DNA of 64,000 bases, from the NCBI GenBank assembly GCA_947498775.1, contig CANMLL010000008.1, forward strand, positions 186,001 through 250,000. Direction: 5' to 3'. The notes beneath the pieces are model-generated. The model was not told the DNA's origin. It searched no databases and worked only from the letters and a program-made list of their open reading frames with translations. Position 1 is the first letter of the stretch. Every line of letters starts with the position of its first letter. Origin of the DNA: an uncultured Aquimarina sp. GTDB lineage: Bacteria; Bacteroidota; Bacteroidia; Flavobacteriales; Flavobacteriaceae. Of this stretch, positions 1 through 10,550 are shown in pieces. The position numbers were made by a program, and so were the translations under genes.

Positions 1-112
1 TTAGTGTTAGGTTAATTAAAGATGTTACAAAATTTAACTTTTTGAAATTCGCTTACTAATTTTTATCAATTCAACGCTAAACTTCTTTGGCTCATCGGTT
101 GGTATTTCATGA

Positions 113-517
113 AAAGAGACACTTAAGAATAATGAATTCCGCCTGATCGGAAGAAGACATTTGCGTAGTAATAATTCCTGGATGCATAACGTGGACAAGC
201 TTATGAGCGGTAAAAACAGATGTGCCGTTATGATGAACCCCTTGGATGCAGAACGATTAGGGCTTACCAAAGAAGACGAGGTTATGATGAAATCCAGAGT
301 AGGAGAGGTTAAAATACCTATTGAAGTGACCAAAAATATGATGTCAGGAGTAGTAAGTATACCCCATGGTTTTGGACACACCAGAAAGGGCTCCCGATTA
401 AAAGTGGCAGAAGCTCATGCTGGAGTAAGTTTTAATGATATATCCGATCATAACCGTATGGACACCTTAACAGGAAATGCTGCGTTTTCTGGCCAGATCG
501 TTACTATTTCTAAATGA
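113..517 (+). pseudogene. Molybdopterin oxidoreductase, C-terminal remnant
   Basis: An open frame of about 134 codons encodes only the molybdopterin dinucleotide-binding domain at the C-terminal end of a formate dehydrogenase/nitrate reductase-like oxidoreductase. The diagnostic stretch is IGRRHLRSNNSWMHN, followed by a beta-barrel region with MNPLDAERLGL and SIPHGFGH. The whole enzyme is normally around 700 residues or more. Here the frame is closed by TGA at 110-112, only about a dozen codons before the conserved block, and none of the three forward frames upstream gives recognisable family sequence. The gene is therefore truncated or decayed rather than just cut by the window edge. It converges on the isomerase gene with a gap of 4 bases. 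No function is expected. Confidence 0.6.
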
Positions 518-521
518 GAGT

Positions 522-866
522 TTATACCATCGATTTCTTTATATAGGAAGACTTTTCGAATTCGCGTATGTTGATAGAAAGAATAGGGACATCGGGAAAC
601 ATGGATTTCAAAGTGCTTACAATTTTTCTTGATAGATTAGCTTTTTGTTTATCATTTCTACCTTCTATGATATTGCCAAATACATGGATAAAATCATCTT
701 TTGTATTCCCAATGGTATAATATTTAAAAGGATTAATCCTAACTTTGATATCGCCTTCGGCAAATAATTTGGTGGATTCAGCGGCATTATAAACTGCTGT
801 TATGATTTCTTCAGGTGATTTTAATTCAATGATATGTTCTGAGCAGTCTAAAATAAAATGTGGCAT
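522..866 (-). CDS. 5-carboxymethyl-2-hydroxymuconate isomerase-like protein
   Basis: This 114-residue protein matches the CHMI (HpaF) branch of the tautomerase superfamily. It begins MPHFILDCSEHI; removal of Met exposes Pro as the N-terminal catalytic base, as in HpaF. In homoprotocatechuate degradation the family isomerises 5-carboxymethyl-2-hydroxymuconate. No other gene of that pathway lies nearby, so the physiological substrate is uncertain. It sits 17 bases downstream of the adenine deaminase gene on the same strand and is probably cotranscribed with it. The family assignment is fairly sure, the exact substrate is not. Confidence 0.75.
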   Translation of the reverse strand: MPHFILDCSEHIIELKSPEEIITAVYNAAESTKLFAEGDIKVRINPFKYYTIGNTKDDFIHVFGNIIEGRNDKQKANLSRKIVSTLKSMFPDVPILSINIREFEKSSYIKKSMV

Positions 867-883
867 ATATTTTATGATCTTTA

Positions 884-2045
<1,162 letters not shown>

Positions 2046-2105
2046 CATAGATTGTTATAATTTAGTTAGACTTATTTGTAACTTATATTAGTCATATTCC
2101 ATAGT

Positions 2106-4112
2106 CTACACCTTTTGTTTTTGAATTTTGTCCTGCAACATTTTTATCTCATCACGCAATCGTGCTGCAGTAATAAAATCAAGTTCCTTGGAAGCTTTTT
2201 CCATTTCTCTACGCACATTACGAATCCTGGTTTCTAATTGTTCCTTGGTATAATACGCCGTTTCTTCTTCTGCTGCTTTCAATGACGGAGCGGCTTCAAA
2301 TTGATAAGGTTCTACTTTCTTGCCTGCCAATGCACTATCTAATGATTTTTTAATCGCTTTTGGAGTGATACTATGTTCGGTATTATAAGCGATTTGTTTG
2401 GCACGGCGGTATTCAGTAGCATCAATTGTTTTCTGCATGCTATCGGTTATTTTGTCGGCATACATGATTGCTTTTCCATTTATATTTCGTGCAGCTCTAC
2501 CTACGGTTTGGACTAGTGACCTTTTGTTTCTTAAAAACCCTTCTTTATCTGCATCTAGAATAGCAACTAGTGACACTTCAGGTAAATCAAGCCCCTCTCG
2601 AAGCAGATTCACTCCAATTAATACGTCAAAAATCCCTTTTCTTAGGTCTTGCATGATTTCTACACGTTCCAAGGTATCTACGTCACTATGAATATAACGA
2701 CAGCGTACATCGATTCGAGTAAGGTATTTGGCAAGTTCTTCTGCCATTCTTTTGGTTAATGTAGTTACTAAAATACGTTCGTCTACCTCGATTCTTTTAT
2801 GGATTTCTTCAATAAGATCATCAATCTGATTTAGACTCGGGCGTACTTCAATTTCGGGATCCAATAGTCCTGTAGGCCTAATGATTTGTTCTACATAGGT
2901 TCCTTCACTTTTTTGTAATTCATAATCGGCTGGGGTTGCGCTTATATACATTACTTGATTTTGAAGTGCCTCGAGTTCTTCAAATTTTAAAGGACGGTTA
3001 TCCATAGCAGCAGGAAGCCTGAAACCATATTCTACTAGATTTTCTTTTCTGGATCGATCTCCACCATACATGGCATGTGTTTGAGGTATGGTAACGTGGC
3101 TTTCGTCAACAATCATTAGATAATCATCCGGAAAATAATCTAGTAAACAGAAAGGTCTTGTACCGGGTTCTCTGCCATCTAAGTATCTGGAGTAATTTTC
3201 AATTCCAGAGCAATACCCTAATTCTTTAATCATTTCGAGATCAAAATTAGTACGTTCTTCTAATCGTTTAGCTTCTAGTGGCTTTCCTATTTCTCTGAAG
3301 TATTCGACTTGTTTACCTAGATCTAGAGCTATCTGGTCTATAGCATTATTCAAAATATCCGGAGAGGTTACAAACATGTTTGCGGGATATATATTTAACC
3401 GGTCATACTTTTCTATGATTGCGTTAGTTTGTACATCAAAAGCTTCGATTTCTTCAATTTCATCACCAAAGAAATGTACTCTAAAAGCATCATCTGCATA
3501 ACTTGGAAAAATATCAACAGTGTCTCCTTTAATTCTGAAGTTTCCGTGTTTGAATTCTGCCTCGGTTCTTGAATATAAACTTTGCACCAAACGATGCAAT
3601 AATGCAGTTCTGGATACAAACTGACCAGATTCTATCGTAATTACATTTTTTTGAAATTCTACAGGATTACCAATACCGTATAAACAAGATACTGAAGCAA
3701 CCACCAAAACATCTCTTCTACCGGATAAAAGAGAAGAAGTAGCACTTAAGCGTAGCTTTTCAATTTCTTCGTTAATAGATAAGTCTTTTTCGATATACGT
3801 TCCAGAGGTAGGAATATAGGCCTCGGGTTGGTAATAATCGTAGTAAGAGACAAAGTATTCTATTGCATTCGTTGGAAAAAATTGTTTAAACTCAGAATAT
3901 AACTGTGCAGCTAGGGTTTTGTTATGTGCTAATACCAAAGTAGGGCGCTGAACCTTCTCGATGACATTGGCAGCGGTAAATGTTTTTCCGGATCCTGTGA
4001 CTCCTAATAATGTTTGGTATTTTTCATTTGATTCTATACCAGCCACCAATTGCCGTATAGCTTCAGGTTGATCTCCGGTGGGTTTGAATTCTGATTCAAG
4101 TACAAACTTCAT
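2106..4112 (-). CDS. uvrB: UvrABC excinuclease subunit B
   Basis: This 668-residue protein is the damage-verifying helicase-like subunit of nucleotide excision repair. Walker A GVTGSGKT is at residues 37-44. The beta-hairpin region with [12 protein letters not shown] inserts between the DNA strands. Helicase motifs include [14 protein letters not shown] and the QTVGRAARN region. The C-terminal UVR coiled-coil ([19 protein letters not shown] onward), which contacts UvrA and UvrC, is intact. Length and start are standard. It stands alone, with spacers of about 90 and 200 bases on its two sides. uvrA and uvrC are not in the window. Confidence 0.98.
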   Translation of the reverse strand: MKFVLESEFKPTGDQPEAIRQLVAGIESNEKYQTLLGVTGSGKTFTAANVIEKVQRPTLVLAHNKTLAAQLYSEFKQFFPTNAIEYFVSYYDYYQPEAYIPTSGTYIEKDLSINEEIEKLRLSATSSLLSGRRDVLVVASVSCLYGIGNPVEFQKNVITIESGQFVSRTALLHRLVQSLYSRTEAEFKHGNFRIKGDTVDIFPSYADDAFRVHFFGDEIEEIEAFDVQTNAIIEKYDRLNIYPANMFVTSPDILNNAIDQIALDLGKQVEYFREIGKPLEAKRLEERTNFDLEMIKELGYCSGIENYSRYLDGREPGTRPFCLLDYFPDDYLMIVDESHVTIPQTHAMYGGDRSRKENLVEYGFRLPAAMDNRPLKFEELEALQNQVMYISATPADYELQKSEGTYVEQIIRPTGLLDPEIEVRPSLNQIDDLIEEIHKRIEVDERILVTTLTKRMAEELAKYLTRIDVRCRYIHSDVDTLERVEIMQDLRKGIFDVLIGVNLLREGLDLPEVSLVAILDADKEGFLRNKRSLVQTVGRAARNINGKAIMYADKITDSMQKTIDATEYRRAKQIAYNTEHSITPKAIKKSLDSALAGKKVEPYQFEAAPSLKAAEEETAYYTKEQLETRIRNVRREMEKASKELDFITAARLRDEIKMLQDKIQKQKV

Positions 4113-4202
4113 GTAGGCTCTTTCTTTTTAAGAATAAAGATACTGAATACAATGAATAGATTACATCAAACCGAATTGTTTTTGATACTCTTAACGTTTG
4201 AT

Positions 4203-5039
4203 TTATAAATCTCTTTTCTTCAATAAGGCATAGGAGAAATAGATAAAGATTACCGTCCAAACCAAAACAATTAAAATCTCATACCAATGTACTGCATAAT
4301 CCCTTTGAAATGATTCTCCTAATTGGTTAGCAGCCGATTGTATGAAATTAAGTCTGCTAAAAGGTTCGCTAATTAAATTATCCATTGATTCTAAAGGAAA
4401 GAATTGTACGATATTATCTGCAATATCAGTTCCTTTAAATATTTTGAATTTTAATATCGCATAAATAATATTTTCTACAATCCACCAAATAAATAAAAAG
4501 CCTAATGCAAATGCAGATCGTTTAACAAAAATCCCTAGGAACATGCAAAAAGCAAAGAAACCGATGAGTTTAACGAAATATGCAATAACATACTCAAGGT
4601 CGGAAAATATAATTGAAAATTCATTGTAGTCTGAAAAACTTAATCCTAATAGCATAGATACAATAAATAAGAATACAGTAGAAACCAAAGAAAAAACAAG
4701 TACTGTCAAAAACTTAGAGCCAATAAATTCTTTTTTGCTTAATCCATCGATAAGGTTTTGCTTTAAGGTACGATGGCTATACTCGTTGGCCATCATCGAT
4801 ACAATAACTATTGCCAAAAATAATTTGGCCCAAGAACCAATAAAGGTATTAAAGTGCCAGATATACGGAAAATTGAAAATTCCTTGATCAGCGATTCGAA
4901 ATTTCACTCCTGCAAAATTAAATTCTATAGAAGCGATCAAAGCTATAAAGGCGATCAAAACAAAATAGGTGATCGTAATTACTTTTGCGGCTTTGTTATA
5001 TTTTAGTTTTTGAAATTCTATATTAAGTAATCGTAACAT
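4203..5039 (-). CDS. ABC transporter permease, ABC-2 type
   Basis: This 278-residue integral membrane protein has about six hydrophobic segments; the first starts near residue 20 and the last ends just before the C-terminal KKRDL. It matches the ABC-2 permease layout in which a long extracytoplasmic loop follows the first segment. The gene begins 4 bases after the ATPase gene on the same strand, so the two are almost certainly cotranscribed and form one exporter. The substrate cannot be read from sequence; such pairs are found for antibiotics, lipids and peptides, and for gliding/secretion accessory functions in this phylum. Confidence 0.82.
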   Translation of the reverse strand: MLRLLNIEFQKLKYNKAAKVITITYFVLIAFIALIASIEFNFAGVKFRIADQGIFNFPYIWHFNTFIGSWAKLFLAIVIVSMMANEYSHRTLKQNLIDGLSKKEFIGSKFLTVLVFSLVSTVFLFIVSMLLGLSFSDYNEFSIIFSDLEYVIAYFVKLIGFFAFCMFLGIFVKRSAFALGFLFIWWIVENIIYAILKFKIFKGTDIADNIVQFFPLESMDNLISEPFSRLNFIQSAANQLGESFQRDYAVHWYEILIVLVWTVIFIYFSYALLKKRDL

Positions 5040-5043
5040 GGCT

Positions 5044-5943
5044 TTAGTTTTGTTTGTTGGTTAATTGTAAGAATTGTTCTTCAAGGCTCTCTTTTCGTTT
5101 TACAAGATGTGTAAGAACTATTCCTTCGTCAAATAATTGCCTGTTAAGACTTTCTTCATCTAATTCATTAGTTAAAAAAGCAACAATTTTATCACCTTCT
5201 TCTTTCACATTACCAAAAGCATCATTTTTGGATAACCACTCTTTTAAAACACCATTTTGATTACTTTTTAATTCAAAGAATCCATGGCTAGCATTCATTT
5301 CATCAACGCGTCCAGAATACAATTTCATCCCTTTTCGTATGATAACCACATGGCTACATACTTTTTCAACCTCGTCCAACAAGTGAGAAGCCAATAAGAT
5401 AGTGGTACCTTTGGAAGCGATCTTTTTGATAATTTCGCGTATTTGATGTATCCCTTGGGGATCCAGGCCGTTGGTAGGTTCATCCAGGATTAAGATTTCT
5501 GGATCGTTTAGTAAAGCAGAGGCAATTGCCAAACGCTGTTTCATTCCTAAAGAAAATGTTCTGAATTTACTATCCTTACGGTCCAATAACCCTACTATTT
5601 CGAGTTTTTCTTCAATCCTATCAGAGGGAACTCCTTTGATCTTGCATACCAGTTTCAGGTTTTGCGCAGCCGTCATGTAGGGGTAAAAATTAGGTCGCTC
5701 GATAATGGCTCCTACTTTTTTCAGAGCCTCGTGGGTAGAAGTATTACCATCGAACCAGCTAAACGCTCCTGATGTTTTATTTACCACATTAAGTACAATG
5801 CCAAGCGTGGTTGATTTACCACTCCCGTTAGGACCCAAAATGCCATAAACATTTCCTTTCTTTATAGTAAACGAGAGGTCTTTTACAGCCGTGATAGGAC
5901 CAAATTTCTTGGTAAGATTAGTAAGTGTTAGAATATTTTCCAA
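5044..5943 (-). CDS. ABC transporter ATP-binding protein
   Basis: This 299-residue ATPase of the ABC-2/drug-exporter (CcmA-like) class has Walker A GPNGSGKS at residues 37-44, a signature FSLGMKQRLAIA, Walker B LILDEPTNGLDP and a switch histidine in LLASHLLDEVE. The C-terminal 80 residues form the short extra domain usual in this class. It pairs with the permease directly downstream. No dedicated regulator or membrane-fusion protein is adjacent, which argues for a simple two-component exporter. Confidence 0.92.
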   Translation of the reverse strand: MENILTLTNLTKKFGPITAVKDLSFTIKKGNVYGILGPNGSGKSTTLGIVLNVVNKTSGAFSWFDGNTSTHEALKKVGAIIERPNFYPYMTAAQNLKLVCKIKGVPSDRIEEKLEIVGLLDRKDSKFRTFSLGMKQRLAIASALLNDPEILILDEPTNGLDPQGIHQIREIIKKIASKGTTILLASHLLDEVEKVCSHVVIIRKGMKLYSGRVDEMNASHGFFELKSNQNGVLKEWLSKNDAFGNVKEEGDKIVAFLTNELDEESLNRQLFDEGIVLTHLVKRKESLEEQFLQLTNKQN

Positions 5944-6153
5944 TTGAAATTATTTTGGCGGTTATATAAAACAAGACGACAAGTAAGGGCTTTTGTTACA
6001 AAATGTTTCAAAAGTAGCAAAGTATTATGTTATCCTGAATTTCTTGTCCGTCCGACAGTCTGGGGTTCAGAATCTTATTTATAAAAGTATGATTATTGAC
6101 GAAGTAACATGCCGAAATAAAATCATTTTAAACTTTGCTTATCAGTGACTTTG

Positions 6154-6161
6154 TAACTTTG
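6154..6161 (+). promoter_or_regulatory. Candidate -7 element (TAACTTTG)
   Basis: The octamer TAACTTTG fits the Bacteroidota sigma-A -7 consensus TAnnTTTG. A TTTG at 6134-6137 could act as the -33 element, but the 16-base gap is shorter than the usual 19 or so. The box lies 56 bases before the ATG of the unrecognised kinase-like gene. Similar ACTTTGTAACTTTG strings occur in other spacers here, so chance or repeat origin is possible. Confidence 0.35.
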
Positions 6162-6217
6162 AGACCTTAATAATTTATTTAAAATCTCGTAACTTGCTTA
6201 TCTTAGAGCAGTATGTT

Positions 6218-7285
6218 ATGGAAGAAAAATTAATGTCGAAAAAAAAACCAACATATCCTATTAACGATGAGTTGGATGCATATCTGAAGGAATGTAATCG
6301 AAAAATAAAAATCCCGGTATTTTATGACGATTTACTTCGGTTTTCGGGCTCAATAGTGGTATATGATAATAATGATGAAGATACATTATGGATCCGTGTG
6401 TATTATGAGGAGCATGAAAGGCCCGAGATAGAGTCTAGTCTTAAAAAGGTATATACCATAATTCATTCTGATGGTAATGAGGATGCATTAGAGTTTTTGA
6501 ATATTGATGCCATCGATTATTGTACCTTCGGAAACTCAAAACCTTTCAGAATAAAGGTCAGAAATATTCTTAATGATAACTACACCTACATATATGTTAA
6601 AAAAGCAGATGCCTCACGAATCTATGGTTTAGAGTTAGAGCATATGTTTTCTCCCAACCGCATTAATTTTTTGGTATATAAAAACACACTTATCGAAGAA
6701 CATATTGCCGGTATCCCAGGGGATGTTTTTATCAAAGACTTTCTACCGGATCTTAGTGATCAAGCTAAATCACAAATAGCCAAGGAATTTGTAAAGTTTA
6801 ATGAACGTTGCCAGATGCGTTTATTAGGAGATATGCGTTCGTATAACTATGTGATCATACCTATTCATGATTTTGATCATGTAGAATATAAAATAAGAGC
6901 CATTGATTTTGATCAGCAATGTTATGAAGGAAAACTAAAAGTCTATCAACCACAATTTTTTAAAGAGAATTTCACTATGGTTGATATCGTAATGAGTAAA
7001 CTACAACCAAATTCTATAGAACAATACAAAAAGGAAGAACGTTCTATTTTGGCGAAAAGAATTCTAACCTCAAGATCGAGATATGAGACTTTGGTAGCAT
7101 GTATGTGTAAGGATACCATTTCTACCAAAGAAAATTTGAACGAACTACGTGAGCATTTGTATAATTTTACGTTAGATCTTAAATTTCGGCGAAGTCAGTC
7201 CATGGGTGAAGTTCTTAAGACTGCAATGGATTTTGTACGCCGTAATTATGAGAATGTGAATATGAAGAACTTGTTGGATCGGTAG
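6218..7285 (+). CDS. Conserved flavobacterial protein, possibly kinase-like
   Basis: A soluble protein of about 355 residues without signal peptide or membrane segments; I do not recognise a named family. The longest open frame begins with a TTG at 6194. The ATG at 6218 (MEEKLMSKKKPTY) is preferred, and an ATG at 6233 is also possible. In the second half, GDMRSYNYVI followed about 20 residues later by AIDFDQ resembles, in spacing and order, the catalytic loop (D-x-x-x-x-N) and metal-binding Asp of aminoglycoside phosphotransferase/HipA-like kinases. This kinase resemblance is inference from two short motifs, and no clear ATP lysine was identified. The gene is alone on the plus strand, flanked by divergent and convergent genes. 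Confidence 0.7.
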   Translation: MEEKLMSKKKPTYPINDELDAYLKECNRKIKIPVFYDDLLRFSGSIVVYDNNDEDTLWIRVYYEEHERPEIESSLKKVYTIIHSDGNEDALEFLNIDAIDYCTFGNSKPFRIKVRNILNDNYTYIYVKKADASRIYGLELEHMFSPNRINFLVYKNTLIEEHIAGIPGDVFIKDFLPDLSDQAKSQIAKEFVKFNERCQMRLLGDMRSYNYVIIPIHDFDHVEYKIRAIDFDQQCYEGKLKVYQPQFFKENFTMVDIVMSKLQPNSIEQYKKEERSILAKRILTSRSRYETLVACMCKDTISTKENLNELREHLYNFTLDLKFRRSQSMGEVLKTAMDFVRRNYENVNMKNLLDR

Positions 7286-7305
7286 CTAGTGAGAAAGTGA
7301 GTGTT

Positions 7306-7353
7306 TGAGTATGTGAGTCTAAGAGATAGAAAACCTGAAGAATCACATACTCA
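7306..7353. terminator. Convergent-gene hairpin
   Basis: TGAGTATGTGA at 7306-7316 and TCACATACTCA at 7343-7353 are perfectly complementary over 11 bp, with a 26-base loop. The hairpin lies between two converging genes, where a bidirectional terminator is expected. There is no strong T-run on either side, so its role as an intrinsic terminator is uncertain. Confidence 0.4.
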
Positions 7354-7365
7354 TAGATTCAGTAA

Positions 7366-8046
7366 CTATTTTAGTTTCTTTTCTAGCTCTTCATTTTTTT
7401 GTTTAAGCAATGCGACTTCTTTTTGAAGTAATTCAGTCTTTTTATTCTGCTCAATCATATATAGTGTAAGCTCTTCGATTTTCTGAAGCAGCTTTGCATT
7501 CATTTCTCCAAGTTGGATTCCGTCTTTTTCTACCTCTTTGGCAGATGGGATATTAGGTAAATGTCCATTTTCTTCAATATGATTTTCCACTTCTTTTAAT
7601 GAGGGTAATTTATATTCTTCTTCAAAAACATAGTCGGGCCATCCAATCAAATCTACTTTTACCTCTCTGGCATGAATTTTACCGTTTACTGCTAGTTTTG
7701 AATCGGGGTTGTTGATACCAATACCCACATTTCCTGTTTCAAAATTATGATATGTGCCTTGATAATGTATAGGTTTCCAGATATTATTGTTCCAATCACG
7801 AGCTCTAACCAAACCAAAACCGGATGCGCTATAGGCAAGATTCATAGTTACTCCACTTTTGGGATTTGATATCCCACTTACATCTAAAGATTGAGAAGCA
7901 AGAATACGTCCAGCCACGTCTAGTTTCTCTTTAGGGCTTGTCGTTCCAATACCAACATTTCCATTAGGTGGATATATATTTGTTGTTTGACCAAAGGTGA
8001 TTGTGTATGCTAATATAGCTAATGATGTAAAAATTCTAATTTTCAT
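7366..8046 (-). CDS. Secreted coiled-coil protein with GIGT motifs
   Basis: This 226-residue protein has a clear N-terminal signal peptide ending near TFGQ. It contains two copies of the NVGIGTTSP-type motif common in Bacteroidota tail-fibre-like and cell-surface proteins (near residues 30 and 106), the second followed by NGKIHAREVKVD. A region with HLPNIPSAKEVEKDGI, seen just before the coiled-coil end of many such proteins, leads into a heptad-rich C-terminal coiled coil (about residues 180-226). It is probably an exported trimeric surface or extracellular protein; no enzymatic motif is visible. There is no phage context around it. Confidence 0.7.
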   Translation of the reverse strand: MKIRIFTSLAILAYTITFGQTTNIYPPNGNVGIGTTSPKEKLDVAGRILASQSLDVSGISNPKSGVTMNLAYSASGFGLVRARDWNNNIWKPIHYQGTYHNFETGNVGIGINNPDSKLAVNGKIHAREVKVDLIGWPDYVFEEEYKLPSLKEVENHIEENGHLPNIPSAKEVEKDGIQLGEMNAKLLQKIEELTLYMIEQNKKTELLQKEVALLKQKNEELEKKLK

Positions 8047-8156
8047 TATAGTGATTTGTTATTTTTTTTACAAGAATACAAAAACAGAGTTTCATTTTTT
8101 GAAACTGAGAAAATATTTTTCAAGATTTTTATAACGGTACATTTGTGGTGTCGGTA

Positions 8157-8930
8157 TTAAAGAATCCCTACACCAAGTAAAATGGAAAAGACAATTAACA
8201 AAATCCCGACCACAATCTGGATGGTATTTATAGTAATCTTGTTTAAGAATTTATTACCAATAAACGCCCCGATAAAGGCCATTATACAAGCAGTAATTAG
8301 CAAAGGGTAGTTAAGCTTATCTCCCAATTGCCAGATATCTTTTGCATATATAGAGATTCTAGACACATCTATAAAACAAGCAATAACTACTCCGGTAGCT
8401 ATAAAAGCTTCTTTGGTAAGTTTGGCTCGTATCAAAAAAGCGGTACGTAATGCGCCTTGATGACCAGATAATCCACCAAAAAAACCACTTAATACACCAC
8501 CTAAAGGTAAATATTTGGTATCAATTTCTAATCTTTTAAGTTTCGGAATAAGGTCAAACAACGAAAAGAAAATAAGCAACAAAGCAATACAGATTTTTAC
8601 AACTGTTATTTGATATGGTTTGCCTGCAATTTGATATGAAAATAGGGGTTCGGCTTCTGTAAGTGCACCAAGAATATAGGCTCCCAGAAAAGCAAAAATA
8701 CTAGCCGGTAAACCAAAACGCAATACAGTTTTTATATTTGCTTTTTTCCCGATAAGACTTAGTTTAAAAAGATTGTTCAGTAAATGAACAATAGCAGTCA
8801 AGGCGATGGCAATATCGATAGGGAAGAAAAGTGCAAACACCGGCATAAGCAAAGTACCCAATCCAAAACCAGAAAAAAAAGTTAATCCCGATCCTAATAA
8901 AGCGACTATGCCAACCAGAATAAATTCCAT
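8157..8930 (-). CDS. TauE/SafE family sulfite/anion exporter
   Basis: A 257-residue integral membrane protein with about eight hydrophobic helices. The two-repeat layout and the glycine-rich motif LGGVLSGFFGGLSGHQGALR in the middle are characteristic of TauE/SafE (DUF81) permeases. These proteins move sulfite, sulfoacetate or other organic anions across the inner membrane. No sulfur-metabolism gene is adjacent, so the substrate is unassigned. It appears monocistronic. Confidence 0.85.
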   Translation of the reverse strand: MEFILVGIVALLGSGLTFFSGFGLGTLLMPVFALFFPIDIAIALTAIVHLLNNLFKLSLIGKKANIKTVLRFGLPASIFAFLGAYILGALTEAEPLFSYQIAGKPYQITVVKICIALLLIFFSLFDLIPKLKRLEIDTKYLPLGGVLSGFFGGLSGHQGALRTAFLIRAKLTKEAFIATGVVIACFIDVSRISIYAKDIWQLGDKLNYPLLITACIMAFIGAFIGNKFLNKITINTIQIVVGILLIVFSILLGVGIL

Positions 8931-9030
8931 AAATCAAATTTAAAACTTCACTATTAAAGCATATCTTACAGTTATGTTTTCCTAATTCTTTTTGGCAATA
9001 TTTTTACTTCGGACTCCTGACTTCTTTCTT

Positions 9031-10089
9031 CTAACTTTTTTGCTCTTTGTTAAAATACACAAGATAGTAGTACATTTGTTTTTCTTCGTCCCAACCTTTT
9101 TCTACAAATTTTTCTGCAGACTCCGGATTAATAAAATCCATTTTGATCTGAACGTTAGTATCCAGATTTATTACGTTTTTCATTTTCTTACGGGCAGCAG
9201 TCACTGCGTTATTAGCAATAGGAAAGGAGGTAAGGTCCTCGATCTGATATTTTGGTGCTTTCTCTACTTTGTAATGCTTAAATTCGGGTATTAGATCTGG
9301 ATTATCGATTACGTCATTTAGGAAGGCTGTTTCTTCAAATTCATCATTTTTGGCAAAGTGATTCACAGCACGATTCATAAACATCACCTCTTCTTTTTTA
9401 TCTTCTGCAGGTAAAACCACATCTTTGGCAAAGTCCTGGCAGAATTTCATATATTTTTTGGTGTAGAAATTCTCATCTGCAAACGCTTCAACTCCCAAAA
9501 AATTTTCTAACCAATATTTTGCATCATATCTATTAGAGTCAACAGATAGTACTTTATATCCTTCTTCTTTCTTGTGATTAAAAACCAGACAACCTTTGTC
9601 TAGTTTATTTAAATTAACACCTTGCTGAATTAATAACTCAATATCAGATTCTTTTTCTTCAAACTGAAGAAAATCATGTTTTAATTCTGATTTAAAAATC
9701 CCTAGGGCAGCAACTTTTTCATTATCTATGGTAACATTCTCGAGATAGGTTACATATACTTCACCACTCTTAATATGAGGATGGTTAGATTGTTCATAAA
9801 GTAAAGAGGCAATTCGCTTTGATTTTTGGTGAACCGAAGAAGGGTTTTCAAAAATTTCGGTTACGATTTTATATAAAGGGTTAAACTCTACATCAACCTC
9901 ATTGGCAAATTGAAAATAATTTTCTTCCTTTTCTCTAAATGGTTTAAAGAAATATTCTTTTAGGATAGCAGTCAACTCATCATTGACTGTATAAGGAGAT
10001 TCTGAAAGGAATATACTTTCTCCTTTATTTTTGTTTCCAATTTTGTGAACCGAAAGCGATTCGATTTGGGTGCTGTATAAGTTGATCAT
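9031..10089 (-). CDS. 37-kDa nucleoid-associated protein (NdpA family)
   Basis: A 352-residue cytosolic protein matching the NdpA/YejK nucleoid-associated family. Family-like features are the early SLSVHKIGNK segment, the GCLVFNHKK region and the ALGIFKSELKHDFLQF strand-helix block. The protein is rich in charged residues and lacks any signal or membrane segment. In E. coli the homologue associates with the nucleoid and its cellular role is poorly defined. It appears monocistronic; the stretch just upstream contains degenerate TTTCAGAG/ACAAAG strings. Confidence 0.82.
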   Translation of the reverse strand: MINLYSTQIESLSVHKIGNKNKGESIFLSESPYTVNDELTAILKEYFFKPFREKEENYFQFANEVDVEFNPLYKIVTEIFENPSSVHQKSKRIASLLYEQSNHPHIKSGEVYVTYLENVTIDNEKVAALGIFKSELKHDFLQFEEKESDIELLIQQGVNLNKLDKGCLVFNHKKEEGYKVLSVDSNRYDAKYWLENFLGVEAFADENFYTKKYMKFCQDFAKDVVLPAEDKKEEVMFMNRAVNHFAKNDEFEETAFLNDVIDNPDLIPEFKHYKVEKAPKYQIEDLTSFPIANNAVTAARKKMKNVINLDTNVQIKMDFINPESAEKFVEKGWDEEKQMYYYLVYFNKEQKS

Positions 10090-10138
10090 TTTTTTAAGTT
10101 TCAGAGCTGCAAAGTATCAGAGTTACAAAGCGGCCAAG

Positions 10139-10507
10139 TTAAAAATTTAGTTTTGAGGTTTTAATTGTTCTAATGAAGCCAGAGAGCATACGTTCTAATT
10201 CTCTTGTATCTTCATAAATTGAATTGAAATTATTTTCAGATATAAAATTCAAATTTTTTCCAATTTCTATTTGCGTTTGTAACTCAAAAAGTGAACTTAC
10301 CGCAATATTAAGAAATTTTATGTCATCATTTTTTCCTTCTCTTTCATTTTCTTCTACAATATTGCTCGGAATGGATATTGATGCTCGCCTCATTTGAGAC
10401 GTAAGACTATAAATTTCTTCTTGCCGAAAGTTTTTAGTTTCATTGTATATTTTTGTCACAAGTATCATAGCCTTTTACCAAGTTTTTAAATTTCGAAATG
10501 TACTCAT
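10139..10507 (-). pseudogene. Four-helix-bundle (S23-type) protein, nonsense mutation
   Basis: The frame from the ATG at 10505-10507 encodes MSTFRNLKTW, then a TAA at 10475-10477, then KAMILVTKIY and the rest of a four-helix-bundle protein. The intact paralogue at 12269-12631 reads MSTYRNLKIWQKAMNLVTKIY, so a single CAA-to-TAA change has replaced Gln11. Translation could restart at the internal ATG (10466-10468), giving 109 residues that lack the start of helix 1. The C-terminal segment TRELERMLSGFIRTIK is otherwise well preserved, suggesting a recent mutation or a tolerated restart. The family, named from products of 23S rRNA intervening sequences, forms pentamers of four-helix bundles with no established biochemical role. 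Confidence 0.75.
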
Positions 10508-10550
10508 AATCGCTTTGTGACTTTGAATCTATGAAACTTTGTAACTTTAT

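Noticed and set aside
34..381. Minus-strand open frame of 115 codons
   Set aside because: It lies opposite the conserved molybdopterin-domain frame, and its product has no coherent domain or signal; the plus-strand reading explains the conservation.
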